A stretch of 53,111 nt of DNA. Origin: a virus. A model generated the notes under the pieces. The model had not been told where the DNA came from. It made no database searches and saw only the letters and a program-made list of their open reading frames with translations. Shown here piece after piece: positions 1-7,949 of this stretch; positions within the stretch are counted from its first letter, which is position 1, and each line of letters begins with the position of its first letter. Made by a program: the position numbers and the translations under genes. The DNA is taken from the IMG/VR virus record IMGVR_UViG_3300005265_000011, positions 1 through 53,111 of that record; one strand, 5' to 3'.

Positions 1-272
1 ACTTCCATGGACCGCGTGCCTTCTCCATCCCTCAAAGTCATATTGAACCATGCAGCACCCTTTTTGATGTCTTCCCTGACAAACCGCTCAAATTCCACAA
101 GTTCCGCATCATCAAAGTATATTGTCACTGGAAGTTCATCAATGTGTGTAGAAAACCGCGCCCGTTGCCGGGGGGTACCGTCATCCATCTGTGAACGGAT
201 GACAGTGGTCCCGAAACCTATTTCATATTGACTGCCTTCAGGAAGAGGCAGAGATGCCGGATAATCAGCCAT
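1..272 (-). CDS. Distal tail-module protein, C-terminus cut by window edge
   Basis: The start ATG is at 272, with AGG upstream inside the preceding small gene. The first 90 codons are in the window and the rest lies beyond the left edge. The visible protein has an acidic mixed alpha/beta character, with the motifs RQRARF, TIYFDD and GAAWFNM. It resembles the small tail proteins that many siphophages carry just after the tape measure gene; this is a recollection of family appearance, not a search. Position supports a role in tail-tip assembly. The exact family is not identified. Confidence 0.6.
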   Translation of the reverse strand, partial: MADYPASLPLPEGSQYEIGFGTTVIRSQMDDGTPRQRARFSTHIDELPVTIYFDDAELVEFERFVREDIKKGAAWFNMTLRDGEGTRSME

Positions 273-276
273 AGTT

Positions 277-357
277 TTACCTGTATGCATTCACGGCCCG
301 ATTGAGGCCATAAGTACCCTGTAGCGTCGGGGCAAGCTGTCCGCGCCCGTTAGCCAC
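277..357 (-). CDS. 26-residue small protein between tape measure and tail gene
   Basis: A GTG-started ORF lies 8 bases after the tape measure stop and ends 4 bases before the next ATG, filling the gap exactly. The AGCAGGAA at the end of the tape measure gene could serve as its ribosome site. The peptide (starting MANGRGQLAP) is Gly/Asn/Arg rich with no recognisable domain. Tight packing favours a real gene, but the GTG start and short length leave doubt. It could also be a remnant of a longer neighbour. Confidence 0.35.
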   Translation of the reverse strand: MANGRGQLAPTLQGTYGLNRAVNAYR

Positions 358-365
358 GTTCTTGC

Positions 366-2252
366 TTATTCCTGCTTCAACTTTTTGAACAATGACATCA
401 AGGGTGAATCCCTGTGTCTGTGAGTATGCGCCGTGGTTTCCGTCGTAGTGCCTGGAGCTTCCGTTATGTTCATGTTGACGACTGGTGCACTGCTTACTCC
501 AGGGCCGGCGGCAGCAGAAGTTGCACTTGTAGCGGCGGAGCCGAACATGCCTCCTATTATACCGCCAAGTGCTCCTCCCTTCTTTCCAAACTCAGGTCCA
601 AATAATCCCATCATCATTTGTGCCGCTGCCCAATCCGCCAGCATCTTCTGGAGCATCTTTACAAATGATTCTCCTAATTCATCAAAATTACCTTGCATAG
701 CATCCAAGAAAAAACTGCTCGCCGCCCTTTCCATATTCCTGTAAGCTTCAACCCATATCTCTGACATTTCATCCGCGATTTCGCGATGCTTGCCCATTCC
801 AATTTTTAATGCTTGGTCCCATTGCTCCACCCAACGTGTGGTTGCCTGGTCTGTCATCTCTTCAAACTCTTGTGCGGATATGGCCCCCTCCCTCCGCAGC
901 ATTTCAAGCTCTTTTAGGACCTGGTTGTAGTCGTAATCTATGCGATCTTCGCGAGACATTAACGAGACTCGCATTTGATCTGCTTGGGATAGCAGTCTGT
1001 CAAATTCGGCAACTTCAGCGTTGAGAGCATCCATCTCTTTTTTAGCGTTCGCAGCAGCATTACCAACATCCTCAACGGGAGCTTTATATTTCTCCATGTC
1101 CATTTGTTTTTTGGTTTCTGGGAAAATGCCCGTCTCCATTTTTTGCTGCAGATCCGCAATTCGCTCATTAGTATCATCAAGCACACTATTCCAAGCACCG
1201 AGTGAGATTTGTGCCTGTTTTATTTTAGCATCCATGCCTTTTGCATACTCATCCGGTACCATCCATCCTGTTAAAGGATTGTCTTGTGCTGCTTTGACTG
1301 TTTCATAATACTTAATTTGAAATTCAGTCATTTTGACCATCAATTCAGTAAAAGCACCCTGAGCAATTTCTAATACCATGCTAAATCCTGCCCAAACACG
1401 AGGAGCAAATTTCACCACTTCTGTCAGAGCATCAATCCCCTCAGTGAGCATGCCTGAAGCATCATTTACTTCATTCATTTGCTTTACGGAATTGGTCCAG
1501 GCGGTGTTTAGGTCCGTCATCGCCTGACTAATTGTTTTCTCCATTTTGGCAAATGCTTCATCCACCGACTCACCGCCTTTTTGCAATGCTTCAAAGAAAA
1601 CCTTGGCAGTAAGTTCACCCTCCAACATCATTGCACGCAATTTACCGAGGTCTCCGCTCATTCCTTCAATGTTTTGGGAAACAACCTCAAGCAAATACGG
1701 CCCCTGCTCAATTATACTATTCCATTCCTCAGCTCGTATAATTCCAGCATAAAAACCTTGGGCCAACTGCCGCAATGCATTAGAAGCATCCTGCGCACTT
1801 GCACCTGACACAACCATGGCCTTATTTATTGTTTCGGTCATTGCCAAAACATCCTCATTACTATCGGCATATTTGGAGACGGCTTTGTCGAGGGAAACAT
1901 AAAGTTTGGTGGTGGCTTCGAGTGAGGTGTTAGAGGCATCCGCAACCTGCACCATTTGTTCAAATGTGCCATTGGCGCGGGTGAGCTGATTTTCGAGGTT
2001 TGTGGCCGTGTCCATAGTATTTATCATTCCACTTGCCACACCAGCAAGGGCATTCACCGCCATATCCATTGCAAATACGGCTGCACCGCCCATCGCTCCT
2101 GCAAACATTGCTCCAGTATCAAAATCACCCATAGAGGATTGAGCAGATTTTGCTTTCTTCTCCATGGAGTCCACAGCTTTATTAAAATCTTTGGCTCCCT
2201 TTTCGGCCTTTCGAGAATCAATTCCAGCTGTTAATAAAGCATCAACATCCAT
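366..2252 (-). CDS. Tail tape measure protein
   Basis: This 628-residue protein runs through the tail tube, sets its length and is ejected with the DNA. The N-terminus is alpha-helical and Ala/Lys rich. A hydrophobic Gly/Ala patch follows at about residues 50-80 (MFAGAMGG, VNALAGVASG), then a lambda/TP901-like core containing ALRQLAQGFYAG and EEWNSIIEQGP. A long coiled coil occupies about 380-480, and a Gly/Ala-rich hydrophobic segment about 555-600. The ATG at 2252 has AGGTGA upstream. Its place directly downstream of the two tail chaperone genes is diagnostic. At 628 aa it implies a fairly short tail by the usual length rule. Confidence 0.9.
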   Translation of the reverse strand: MDVDALLTAGIDSRKAEKGAKDFNKAVDSMEKKAKSAQSSMGDFDTGAMFAGAMGGAAVFAMDMAVNALAGVASGMINTMDTATNLENQLTRANGTFEQMVQVADASNTSLEATTKLYVSLDKAVSKYADSNEDVLAMTETINKAMVVSGASAQDASNALRQLAQGFYAGIIRAEEWNSIIEQGPYLLEVVSQNIEGMSGDLGKLRAMMLEGELTAKVFFEALQKGGESVDEAFAKMEKTISQAMTDLNTAWTNSVKQMNEVNDASGMLTEGIDALTEVVKFAPRVWAGFSMVLEIAQGAFTELMVKMTEFQIKYYETVKAAQDNPLTGWMVPDEYAKGMDAKIKQAQISLGAWNSVLDDTNERIADLQQKMETGIFPETKKQMDMEKYKAPVEDVGNAAANAKKEMDALNAEVAEFDRLLSQADQMRVSLMSREDRIDYDYNQVLKELEMLRREGAISAQEFEEMTDQATTRWVEQWDQALKIGMGKHREIADEMSEIWVEAYRNMERAASSFFLDAMQGNFDELGESFVKMLQKMLADWAAAQMMMGLFGPEFGKKGGALGGIIGGMFGSAATSATSAAAGPGVSSAPVVNMNITEAPGTTTETTAHTHRHRDSPLMSLFKKLKQE

Positions 2253-2258
2253 ATCTTG

Positions 2259-2606
2259 TCACCTTCGCCTTGGTTTGGTAGTCTGCAATTTGGCGGATTG
2301 GGCTTTGTATTGCTTGCCCTTAATTTCAAGAAATTTGTTATCCAAAAATTTAATCCATCTTACAAATTCTATCCTTTCATAATCTGGGATATTACAGAGG
2401 TTACAATAAGCCTCAATTTCTTGGTAAGTTATTGGTTGCAGTTGGCTGAGCTGGCGGGAGGCTGAGAGCATCAAAAACGATTCCCATATAAATAAAAGGT
2501 CGTCATATAATGCAGGTTTCTGTTTAAGTGCCTTGGTTACTTTGCCCTCCCTGGCAAGGCGTTGGAACCATTCCTCATTTTTGCCGTATTTTGTCCACCA
2601 GCTCAA
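2259..2606 (-). CDS. Tail assembly chaperone, T-like part (made mainly as -1 frameshift fusion)
   Basis: This 115-residue ORF lies in the -1 frame relative to the upstream chaperone gene. Its frame is open back to the slippery heptamer at 2618-2624, so the natural product is a fusion with the upstream protein, about 249 residues in all (compare lambda gpG and gpGT). The ORF is helical and charged with a Lys/Arg-rich tail (KPRRR), consistent with the T domain that binds the tube and tape measure. The internal ATG at 2606 has no convincing ribosome site, which favours frameshift expression. Confidence 0.75.
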   Translation of the reverse strand: MSWWTKYGKNEEWFQRLAREGKVTKALKQKPALYDDLLFIWESFLMLSASRQLSQLQPITYQEIEAYCNLCNIPDYERIEFVRWIKFLDNKFLEIKGKQYKAQSAKLQTTKPRRR

Positions 2607-2614
2607 CCAGCGTA

Positions 2615-3007
2615 TTAGTTTTTTTCCGTTTCCTCATCCATTGCCTCTTTGTACAAGGAAAGGTCACGGGCGAAATTCATAACCAGTTCACGGAAAGGCT
2701 CGTGCTGCAAATACTTCCTAGCCTTCTCAACACTATATGGGATAGGTTCACCATTTTCCGTAATTCCTTGCCAATCTACGAGGATCGTTTCCGCAATAGC
2801 ACGAATCATAATCTGGTCGTCAACATCGTCTGGCAAGGAATTGGAACGGATGGCAGCAGTGTATGGAGTAATCAACTTGCGAAACACACGTCTAAAATTT
2901 GGGTTATTTGCTCTTGCAACCTTTAACCGTGCATCCTCACCAATTGGTATCCAAACGCCCTGTTCTGCCCTCTCCTCATTCACCGCAAACTGCTTTACAA
3001 TTTCCAT
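2615..3007 (-). CDS. Tail assembly chaperone, G-like part
   Basis: This 130-residue protein coats the tape measure during tail assembly. The start is the ATG at 3007 behind AGGAGGAAG; the open frame further upstream overlaps the tube gene and lacks a ribosome site. Its last codons before TAA contain the slippery heptamer A AAA AAC, where a fraction of ribosomes should shift -1 into the next gene. Order (tube, G, T, tape measure) matches long-tailed phages. The protein is mainly helical without named motifs, so the assignment rests on position and the shift site. Confidence 0.75.
   Translation of the reverse strand: MEIVKQFAVNEERAEQGVWIPIGEDARLKVARANNPNFRRVFRKLITPYTAAIRSNSLPDDVDDQIMIRAIAETILVDWQGITENGEPIPYSVEKARKYLQHEPFRELVMNFARDLSLYKEAMDEETEKN
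2618..2624 (-). promoter_or_regulatory. Programmed -1 ribosomal frameshift heptamer A AAA AAC
   Basis: Read on the minus strand, the last codons of the G-like gene are GAA AAA AAC TAA, which place the heptamer A AAA AAC in the correct phase for simultaneous -1 slippage. After slipping, translation continues as LIRWLSWWTKYG into the downstream ORF with no stop. This is the classical layout of tail chaperone frameshifts. A stimulatory hairpin or pseudoknot downstream was not obvious by eye. Confidence 0.85.
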
Positions 3008-3020
3008 CAACTTCCTCCTA

Positions 3021-4220
3021 TTATGGTTTTCGCCAGGGTGGTGTACCTGCGTAATCCATGGTGACAAGACGGTCAACCCTCATCGTATAGCCACTGTCTG
3101 CACTATACAGGGCCTGCCATCCTATAGCCTCCATCACGTCGTCATTTCTACCCGGCACATCCACTACATCTTCTGAAATTTTGCACCTCGGCCAATCCAT
3201 AAAATACACCAGGCCTTTTCGTTTAAATTGCATACGGAGTGAAAACTCCTGGCCATCCAAAAAGCGGAGGTACATAGCGCCGTCTTCAAAATAGACATTC
3301 ATGTTGCCAGTAACAACAAAGTCACCCTCAGACAAATCTGCAGAACCAAGGTATGAAATGGCAGGCAGGCCACGCACATTATTGTTCACCTCGAAATCCA
3401 AGGACTCCATAAGAATATCCGCCACCGCACCATCAATTTTAATTTGGGCGACGTCCGTTACTGCATTCATAACATCCTCAGCCGGCGGCTCTAATGGGGT
3501 TTCAGGGGAAAAGGTGTTGCCCCTAAAATCAGAATCCTTGCCAACAAAAGTAAACGTCTCCGTCAACACCTCATTTGCTGTTGCGGATAAGGACCAGACA
3601 TTTGCAACCATGCCTGTGAAGAGGAAAAATTTCTGTGCGTCCTGCAATTCACGCTCAATGGAAAAGGATTTCTCCTTAATGCCGTTCACAATAGTAGAAG
3701 CGTTAATGTGGATTTCTGGCCCTTCTGCTTCATCTGCGCCAGCACCAGAAATCTGCATCTCATTCTGGGATACCGAAATGACACGCTCAAAAAATCCTGT
3801 GTCCGGTGCATTGCCTGGATCTTGAAATCCCCAAACGCTCACCATCATGCCTGGTTTAAAACCAGCTGCGACGAAATCCGTTGTGGTGGATTGGAGCAAA
3901 CAAGGGGATCCTGCGGTAATGGCAATGTCGGTGCCAACCACCTCTGCACTTTCCCAGTCGTTGTACAGGGCGGAGGCAATAAAATCGTCAGCATTGCCGG
4001 CCGAAAACTCCATTTCAATATCACCAGCTGCTTCTGCACCATTTAGAATGAGGTCCGTGATTTGGCGGTCGGAACGGATTTCATTGCTCTGGGTGGTAGT
4101 TAATGCAAAACCTAAGGAATCACCTGTATCCCGAACATTCTGCATAGCACCAGATGACGGAGTCTCTCCCCATTCCGCTTCTTCAATATATCTTAATTGG
4201 GTTCTATTAGTGCTGGACAT
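3021..4220 (-). CDS. Major tail tube protein
   Basis: This 399-residue protein would polymerise into the tail tube. It is beta-rich, begins MSSTNRTQLRYIEEAEWGETP, and shows the TTP-like start pattern RSDRQITDLILNGAEAAGDIEMEFSAG at about residues 50-76. It has alternating hydrophobic strands throughout. Its length exceeds the minimal tube fold, so an inserted Ig-like or decoration domain is likely; an N-terminal half with tube features and a central DPGNAPDTGFFERV stretch are visible. The start ATG at 4220 is preceded by AAGGAG. It lies between the terminator-type genes and the chaperones, as expected. Confidence 0.85.
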   Translation of the reverse strand: MSSTNRTQLRYIEEAEWGETPSSGAMQNVRDTGDSLGFALTTTQSNEIRSDRQITDLILNGAEAAGDIEMEFSAGNADDFIASALYNDWESAEVVGTDIAITAGSPCLLQSTTTDFVAAGFKPGMMVSVWGFQDPGNAPDTGFFERVISVSQNEMQISGAGADEAEGPEIHINASTIVNGIKEKSFSIERELQDAQKFFLFTGMVANVWSLSATANEVLTETFTFVGKDSDFRGNTFSPETPLEPPAEDVMNAVTDVAQIKIDGAVADILMESLDFEVNNNVRGLPAISYLGSADLSEGDFVVTGNMNVYFEDGAMYLRFLDGQEFSLRMQFKRKGLVYFMDWPRCKISEDVVDVPGRNDDVMEAIGWQALYSADSGYTMRVDRLVTMDYAGTPPWRKP

Positions 4221-4229
4221 ATTTACTCC

Positions 4230-4640
4230 TTATGCTTCGTAACCTTCCATTAGTGCCTGGAGATCCTGGATGGCCTCGAAAAGATTATCACGTTTATCAG
4301 CAACACCTGGCGTGATTACTGGTCCATCATTTGGGGCATTGGATAAGTATCCTGCAAAGTTTGAAATCGCCTCAGCCTTTATGCGCAATTTATCACATAA
4401 AGCAGGATTATCAACCAGCTGCGGAGAAGTAACCTGAAAGTCAATCACGCCTTGTGCAAGCCCTACTATTGAGCTGGCGTTTTCATTTACGGCATTCTCT
4501 CGCTCTTTGTAGTGATCCGGTATCCAAGGATTATCCGTATTAGCGTTATCCCTGAGCCATTCCGCATTGGTAGCAAGGGCGTCTGCTGCTCCTTTTATCT
4601 GGTCTGTTAAGGTTGGATTATTTATGACTTCAGCGTACAT
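4230..4640 (-). CDS. Unrecognised virion-module protein, 136 aa
   Basis: The family is not recognised. The protein is acidic and helical, with repeated Asn/Ala-rich turns (TDQIKGAADALATNAEWLRDNAN and a related second half around residues 75-135), which hints at a helical repeat or internal duplication. It sits between the tail terminator-like gene and the tube gene with AGGAGGCGC upstream of its ATG. Position suggests a tail or neck role. No membrane segment or catalytic motif is visible. Confidence 0.7.
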   Translation of the reverse strand: MYAEVINNPTLTDQIKGAADALATNAEWLRDNANTDNPWIPDHYKERENAVNENASSIVGLAQGVIDFQVTSPQLVDNPALCDKLRIKAEAISNFAGYLSNAPNDGPVITPGVADKRDNLFEAIQDLQALMEGYEA

Positions 4641-4651
4641 ATTGCGCCTCC

Positions 4652-5044
4652 TTAAATTAGTTCGTCAATTTGGTAAGGGACAGTCACATTTACCCTAAAC
4701 CATATTTCCGTGGCTCCTGTTGGTTTGCTATATCCAGTGAAAAACGACACACCAGAATCCGTATAATGGTAAAAGAGTTTTATTACCTCGTTCGACAAAT
4801 CATTTGCTAATTTTGCTCCAATTCCACGAGGAACAAAAATACTCACATCCACAAACCCATCCCAACGGTTCAAAGCCACAGTGCCTAAACTCACCTGGTC
4901 ACCAGAAGTTGGCACAATTACAGGGGCAATAAATGCTTGTCCGTCCTGAGGTTCAAAATGGACGTTTTCCCATTGGATAGGTGTAGAAGTCCAATTGTCA
5001 TTAAACCGCTTCTCTACCACTTCTCTTACTGTATCCAGGCTCAT
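4652..5044 (-). CDS. Tail terminator / completion protein (DUF4128-like)
   Basis: This 130-residue protein begins with MSLDTVREVVEKRF, a helix typical of tail terminator proteins. Beta strands with PIQWENVHF, GFVDVSIFVPRG and IWFRVNVTVPYQ follow, as in DUF4128-type terminators that cap the tail tube and join it to the head. Its ATG overlaps the stop of the HK97 gp10-like gene by 4 bases (ATGA), so translation is probably coupled. Length and location directly after the gp10-like gene agree with the family. Confidence 0.75.
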   Translation of the reverse strand: MSLDTVREVVEKRFNDNWTSTPIQWENVHFEPQDGQAFIAPVIVPTSGDQVSLGTVALNRWDGFVDVSIFVPRGIGAKLANDLSNEVIKLFYHYTDSGVSFFTGYSKPTGATEIWFRVNVTVPYQIDELI

Positions 5045-5493
5045 GTCCTTCTCCCTGGTTTACGCCTCATCTTATCCAACGATCTGCGAAAATTCATTGC
5101 TCTTCTCTGCACCGCCACCCTTACAATGCCCCGTGGAGCTTGGGTACTGTATCCATCAGCCGTTGTTTTAGGTCCTTGGCCTGGATACTCTCCGTATTCT
5201 ATCACTCTGGCATAGGGCATGTGGTTGGCAATGATGATGAAGTCTCCTAATTCCGCAGTGGATAATTTACTTTGGGCAGATTGCGATGTGTCACCTTCTC
5301 CTAATCCAAGCATGTTTACCCCTAAAACCCAACTTCCCCTCAACGTCCCCTTATCCACCGGGGTCTGTTTAAGTATGTCATCAAATAGGTCAAGTGCAAT
5401 TTTCCTAATGGCCTGCGAAAGCACCATTTGCAACTCATCGGTAACCTCCTGGATTTGGCGACTAAATGAGGCAAAGTCAAGTGTCACATCCAT
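5041..5493 (-). CDS. HK97 gp10-like neck / tail-completion protein
   Basis: This 150-residue protein has the hallmarks of the HK97 gp10 family: an N-terminal helix (FSRQIQEVTDEL), the motif KQTPVDKGTLRGSW at about residues 42-55, and YARVIEYGEYPGQGP at about 93-107, followed by a basic C-terminal helix. Members act at the head-tail junction. It lies between the head-closure gene and the tail terminator, the usual position. The C-terminus is very basic (RRKPGRRT). Confidence 0.88.
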   Translation of the reverse strand: MDVTLDFASFSRQIQEVTDELQMVLSQAIRKIALDLFDDILKQTPVDKGTLRGSWVLGVNMLGLGEGDTSQSAQSKLSTAELGDFIIIANHMPYARVIEYGEYPGQGPKTTADGYSTQAPRGIVRVAVQRRAMNFRRSLDKMRRKPGRRT

Positions 5494-5495
5494 GG

Positions 5496-5870
5496 TTAGG
5501 GCCTCAACAGGATTTCAAAGGTTGCAGGATTCTGTGCCGTGATCCCAGTATATGAATATTCCTCACCGCCAGCCACTATTTTATCACCATTAGCAAGGAC
5601 ACCAGGATCAATCTCATCCATTAATAAAACACCTTTCTTCGTATCTTGTGTAATGGTAAAACCTAATTTTGCCATATCAGATTTTTCCTTTACAGTCAAA
5701 TCACGGAGGATAATTAAAGTGGAAGCTATTTCAGAATTTATTGGAGTGACAATGCCTTGTTCTGGATCATACGAATCTTCCACCTTAAAAATGGTGCAAC
5801 TTTTGGCAAGTCCTCCTGCATGCATTTTAACGAAAAAAGTTTTGGCTGCCTTTTTTATTTGTTCAAGCAT
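5496..5870 (-). CDS. Head-closure / head-tail joining protein
   Basis: This 124-residue beta-rich protein is located between the first adaptor and the gp10-like gene. It shows an N-terminal helix, then strands such as CTIFKVEDSYDPEQG and a central loop GGEEYSYTGITAQNP near residues 100-115. This is the compact small-barrel profile of stopper proteins that close the portal channel and receive the tail. Assignment rests mostly on gene order and size; no conserved catalytic residues are expected. Confidence 0.6.
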   Translation of the reverse strand: MLEQIKKAAKTFFVKMHAGGLAKSCTIFKVEDSYDPEQGIVTPINSEIASTLIILRDLTVKEKSDMAKLGFTITQDTKKGVLLMDEIDPGVLANGDKIVAGGEEYSYTGITAQNPATFEILLRP

Positions 5871-5871
5871 T

Positions 5872-6393
5872 TTATGCCCTAATTAAATTTGCCTCATTCC
5901 GTCCTATATACCGTATGGCCCAAGGGGCAACCAAATCCATAACATTTCCTGGAATGACGGGAGGCGGAGTTTTGTCACTAATTTCAAAAGAAAGGTTGGA
6001 TGCTATTGTCATCCTCTTAAAAGGCTCAAATGATGAATCACCCCCGCCTCCATCCACACTGCCAACCGCAATTTGGTATGCAAGCTCAGCAGTTGCGGCT
6101 TTGAGGTCCGGCAATATCTCATCATCCGGAAAAACCTCACACATTCGATCCACAAGACCTACCCGAGGATGCTGCAATGCTTGGATGTCACGGTGTGTGG
6201 GGCAGCCTTTCCAAAGGACATAGTAATCGAATAATTTGGTGGCGCTCCTAATGGCGGGTTCCTGCTGTTCTGGCTGGAGGGATTGCCATATTGCTGCTTT
6301 ATCCGGTGCAAATTTCGTGAAGTACTCCGTCACTTCCTGAATATCCACATAGGCATCAGCATCTGGAGCGCCTGGCGTGGTGTTCAAAGCCAT
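5872..6393 (-). CDS. Head-tail adaptor (DnaT-like / connector family)
   Basis: This 173-residue helical protein starts MALNTTPGAPDADAYVDIQEVTEYF and includes ATKLFDYYVLWKGCPTHRDIQALQHPR at about residues 51-78 and LKAATAELAYQIA near 100-112. These are features of the phage connector proteins often annotated as DnaT-like, despite sitting in virion operons. It likely binds the portal as adaptor 1. It is the first of the neck genes after the coat gene and is followed at one base by the closure gene. Confidence 0.7.
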   Translation of the reverse strand: MALNTTPGAPDADAYVDIQEVTEYFTKFAPDKAAIWQSLQPEQQEPAIRSATKLFDYYVLWKGCPTHRDIQALQHPRVGLVDRMCEVFPDDEILPDLKAATAELAYQIAVGSVDGGGGDSSFEPFKRMTIASNLSFEISDKTPPPVIPGNVMDLVAPWAIRYIGRNEANLIRA

Positions 6394-6396
6394 AGC

Positions 6397-6591
6397 TTAC
6401 TTTTTCCTTTTCAGCTTTCTTTTCTTACGTGTAGGTTCAGAGCCATCTGAGACAGTGTCCTGCTCTTCCTCCTCAGGCGCATCCTCCCATTTCTTGTGCT
6501 TTTTAGGATCAAACTCATGCTCATTTATAAGTAATGGCATTTTGGGATTGTCTGGATGGCATATTTTTACAGTAGGGAATATTTGGAGCAT
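6397..6591 (-). CDS. Small charged protein downstream of coat gene, 64 aa
   Basis: The protein begins MLQIFPTVKICHPDNPKMP and ends with a strongly basic run (KKRKLKRKK) after an acidic patch (PEEEEQD). Short proteins of this layout (a CHPDNP-like start and a DPKKHK motif) often accompany coat genes in siphophages. Their function is unknown to me. GAGGT precedes the ATG. The charged tail could bind capsid or DNA, but that is a guess. Confidence 0.65.
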   Translation of the reverse strand: MLQIFPTVKICHPDNPKMPLLINEHEFDPKKHKKWEDAPEEEEQDTVSDGSEPTRKKRKLKRKK

Positions 6592-6616
6592 TTTAAACCT
6601 CGTTCAAATGTTAATT

Positions 6617-6642
6617 GTGCCCCCTGGATCATCAGGAGGCAC
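6617..6642 (-). other. Stem-loop between coat gene and next gene
   Basis: A 10-bp stem (GTGCCTCCTG paired with CAGGGGGCAC, one G-T) with a 6-base loop follows the coat stop. It lacks a T tract, so it is more likely an mRNA 3'-end stabiliser or partial attenuator for the abundant coat transcript than a full terminator. Confidence 0.5.
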
Positions 6643-6687
6643 ATGGTTCGAAGGAGATGAGAGAAAAGGAAAACGATATGGCACCGT

Positions 6688-7794
6688 TTATCCAAGGAGA
6701 CGACAAGCAAGCTGCGGCCGTGCGGTTTTGCAACCATAAAGTATGTCGTAAGAAAAACGTGTCCTTTTATGCTCACGGCTCACTTCCAGGCGGAGGGAAA
6801 GACCAGAAACAGGATCTCCAATAGAAGTTATAATGTTTCCAAGTCCGTCCGTATTGTCTGCAAGGGGGCGGGAGGCGAAGGCAAAAGCATCCCTATGGAA
6901 ACCAAGGTTGACGACATGGCTGTCAATTTTGGTGACTGCTGCCGTATCTGCTACATCGGCAACAAGGGCCGGAGCAACTGTAACAGTAGGTGAAGACCAT
7001 GCAGTGACGGTATAGGTCTGGCTATGGCCGGCGAAGGTGATAACGTCACCTACGTTAAAGTCTCCAGTACCAGCACCAAGAGTGACCTGGGACTCGCCAG
7101 CAGTAACATCACCGCTCACAGTATATCCACTGGCATTGCCTGCGGTGTGGGAAAGGACGTTCTGATCCATAAACCAATCGAAACCGAGCTTGCGGTTTAT
7201 CTCACCCTCAATTATTCCACGGGCATCTCCACTAAAGGACATGTCCTGGAAGGCGCGAAGGTTGAGAGCATTTGCTTCGGCATCTGCATCAATAACCATC
7301 CGCCTGTCGCCAAGTGGAGCAAGCTGGTTACTCAGCACCTTCCTCACTCCTGTGGCATCCTTGGTATCAGAAGCAAATGGAGTAGTACCAGGGGTTCCCC
7401 AAACACCATAAACTTCGGTGTAAAGGCCAAGGATGTGGGTGTCGACCCTGTTGGCAAGAGACTTAATTGCTTCGCTGGCCTGCATAGGAATGGTGCCAGA
7501 CATGACTTCCATGTAATCCTTGTCAGTGAGATAGAAAGGAGCCTCATACCAATAATCCAGGTTGAGGGTGACGGAAGTAGGAGCAACATCGCCGGTAGTA
7601 GGAGCAATATTTGCAGGAGCCACTTCCTGTGCTGCTATGGCAGACGGGATGGGGATGTCAATGGACGAGCCTTTTTCGGCCGCCATGTCGGAATAGTCCT
7701 TATTGACGAGCCAAGGCATAACTGCATTTTCACGAAGGGCCTGAAGACCCTGTGCAAGTAACTGGGGGATTACGGCTTCAAGTTGATTAGGCAT
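6688..7794 (-). CDS. Major capsid protein (P22 coat-like)
   Basis: This 368-residue shell protein opens with MPNQLEAVIPQLLAQGLQALRENAVMPWLVNKDYSDMAAEKGSSIDIPIP, the typical start of P22-coat-like proteins. HK97-fold strands and helices follow. A Gly/Thr/Val-rich region at about residues 235-300 (VTAGESQVTLGAG, VGDVITFAG) looks like an inserted Ig- or beta-type domain common in this family. The ATG at 7794 has a strong TAGGAGGT ribosome site, consistent with high expression. It is encoded directly after the scaffold gene. Confidence 0.9.
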   Translation of the reverse strand: MPNQLEAVIPQLLAQGLQALRENAVMPWLVNKDYSDMAAEKGSSIDIPIPSAIAAQEVAPANIAPTTGDVAPTSVTLNLDYWYEAPFYLTDKDYMEVMSGTIPMQASEAIKSLANRVDTHILGLYTEVYGVWGTPGTTPFASDTKDATGVRKVLSNQLAPLGDRRMVIDADAEANALNLRAFQDMSFSGDARGIIEGEINRKLGFDWFMDQNVLSHTAGNASGYTVSGDVTAGESQVTLGAGTGDFNVGDVITFAGHSQTYTVTAWSSPTVTVAPALVADVADTAAVTKIDSHVVNLGFHRDAFAFASRPLADNTDGLGNIITSIGDPVSGLSLRLEVSREHKRTRFSYDILYGCKTARPQLACRLLG

Positions 7795-7949
7795 AATAAA
7801 ACCTCCTAAGGTAGTTAAAAAGTTGATTCTTCACCATTTCTGGCATGCATGAAAGAGTTTAATGCTGCTTGTTTAAACCCTGCACCGCAGAGTCAACCTT
7901 CCCAACACCGTTAGGAGGTTTCATCTCATTTATATGTATTGCAGCAAAT
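7795..7949 (-). other. Leader of the coat gene
   Basis: This 155-base gap holds the strong ribosome site of the coat gene and a short CTGC/GCAG dyad. A 21-codon ORF (stop at 7859) overlaps the scaffold end but has no good ribosome site. No convincing promoter or terminator was seen. Confidence 0.4.

Noticed and set aside
7859-7924. 21-codon ORF starting MKPPNGVG before the coat gene
   Set aside because: It starts inside the scaffold gene without a clear ribosome site and shows no conserved feature.
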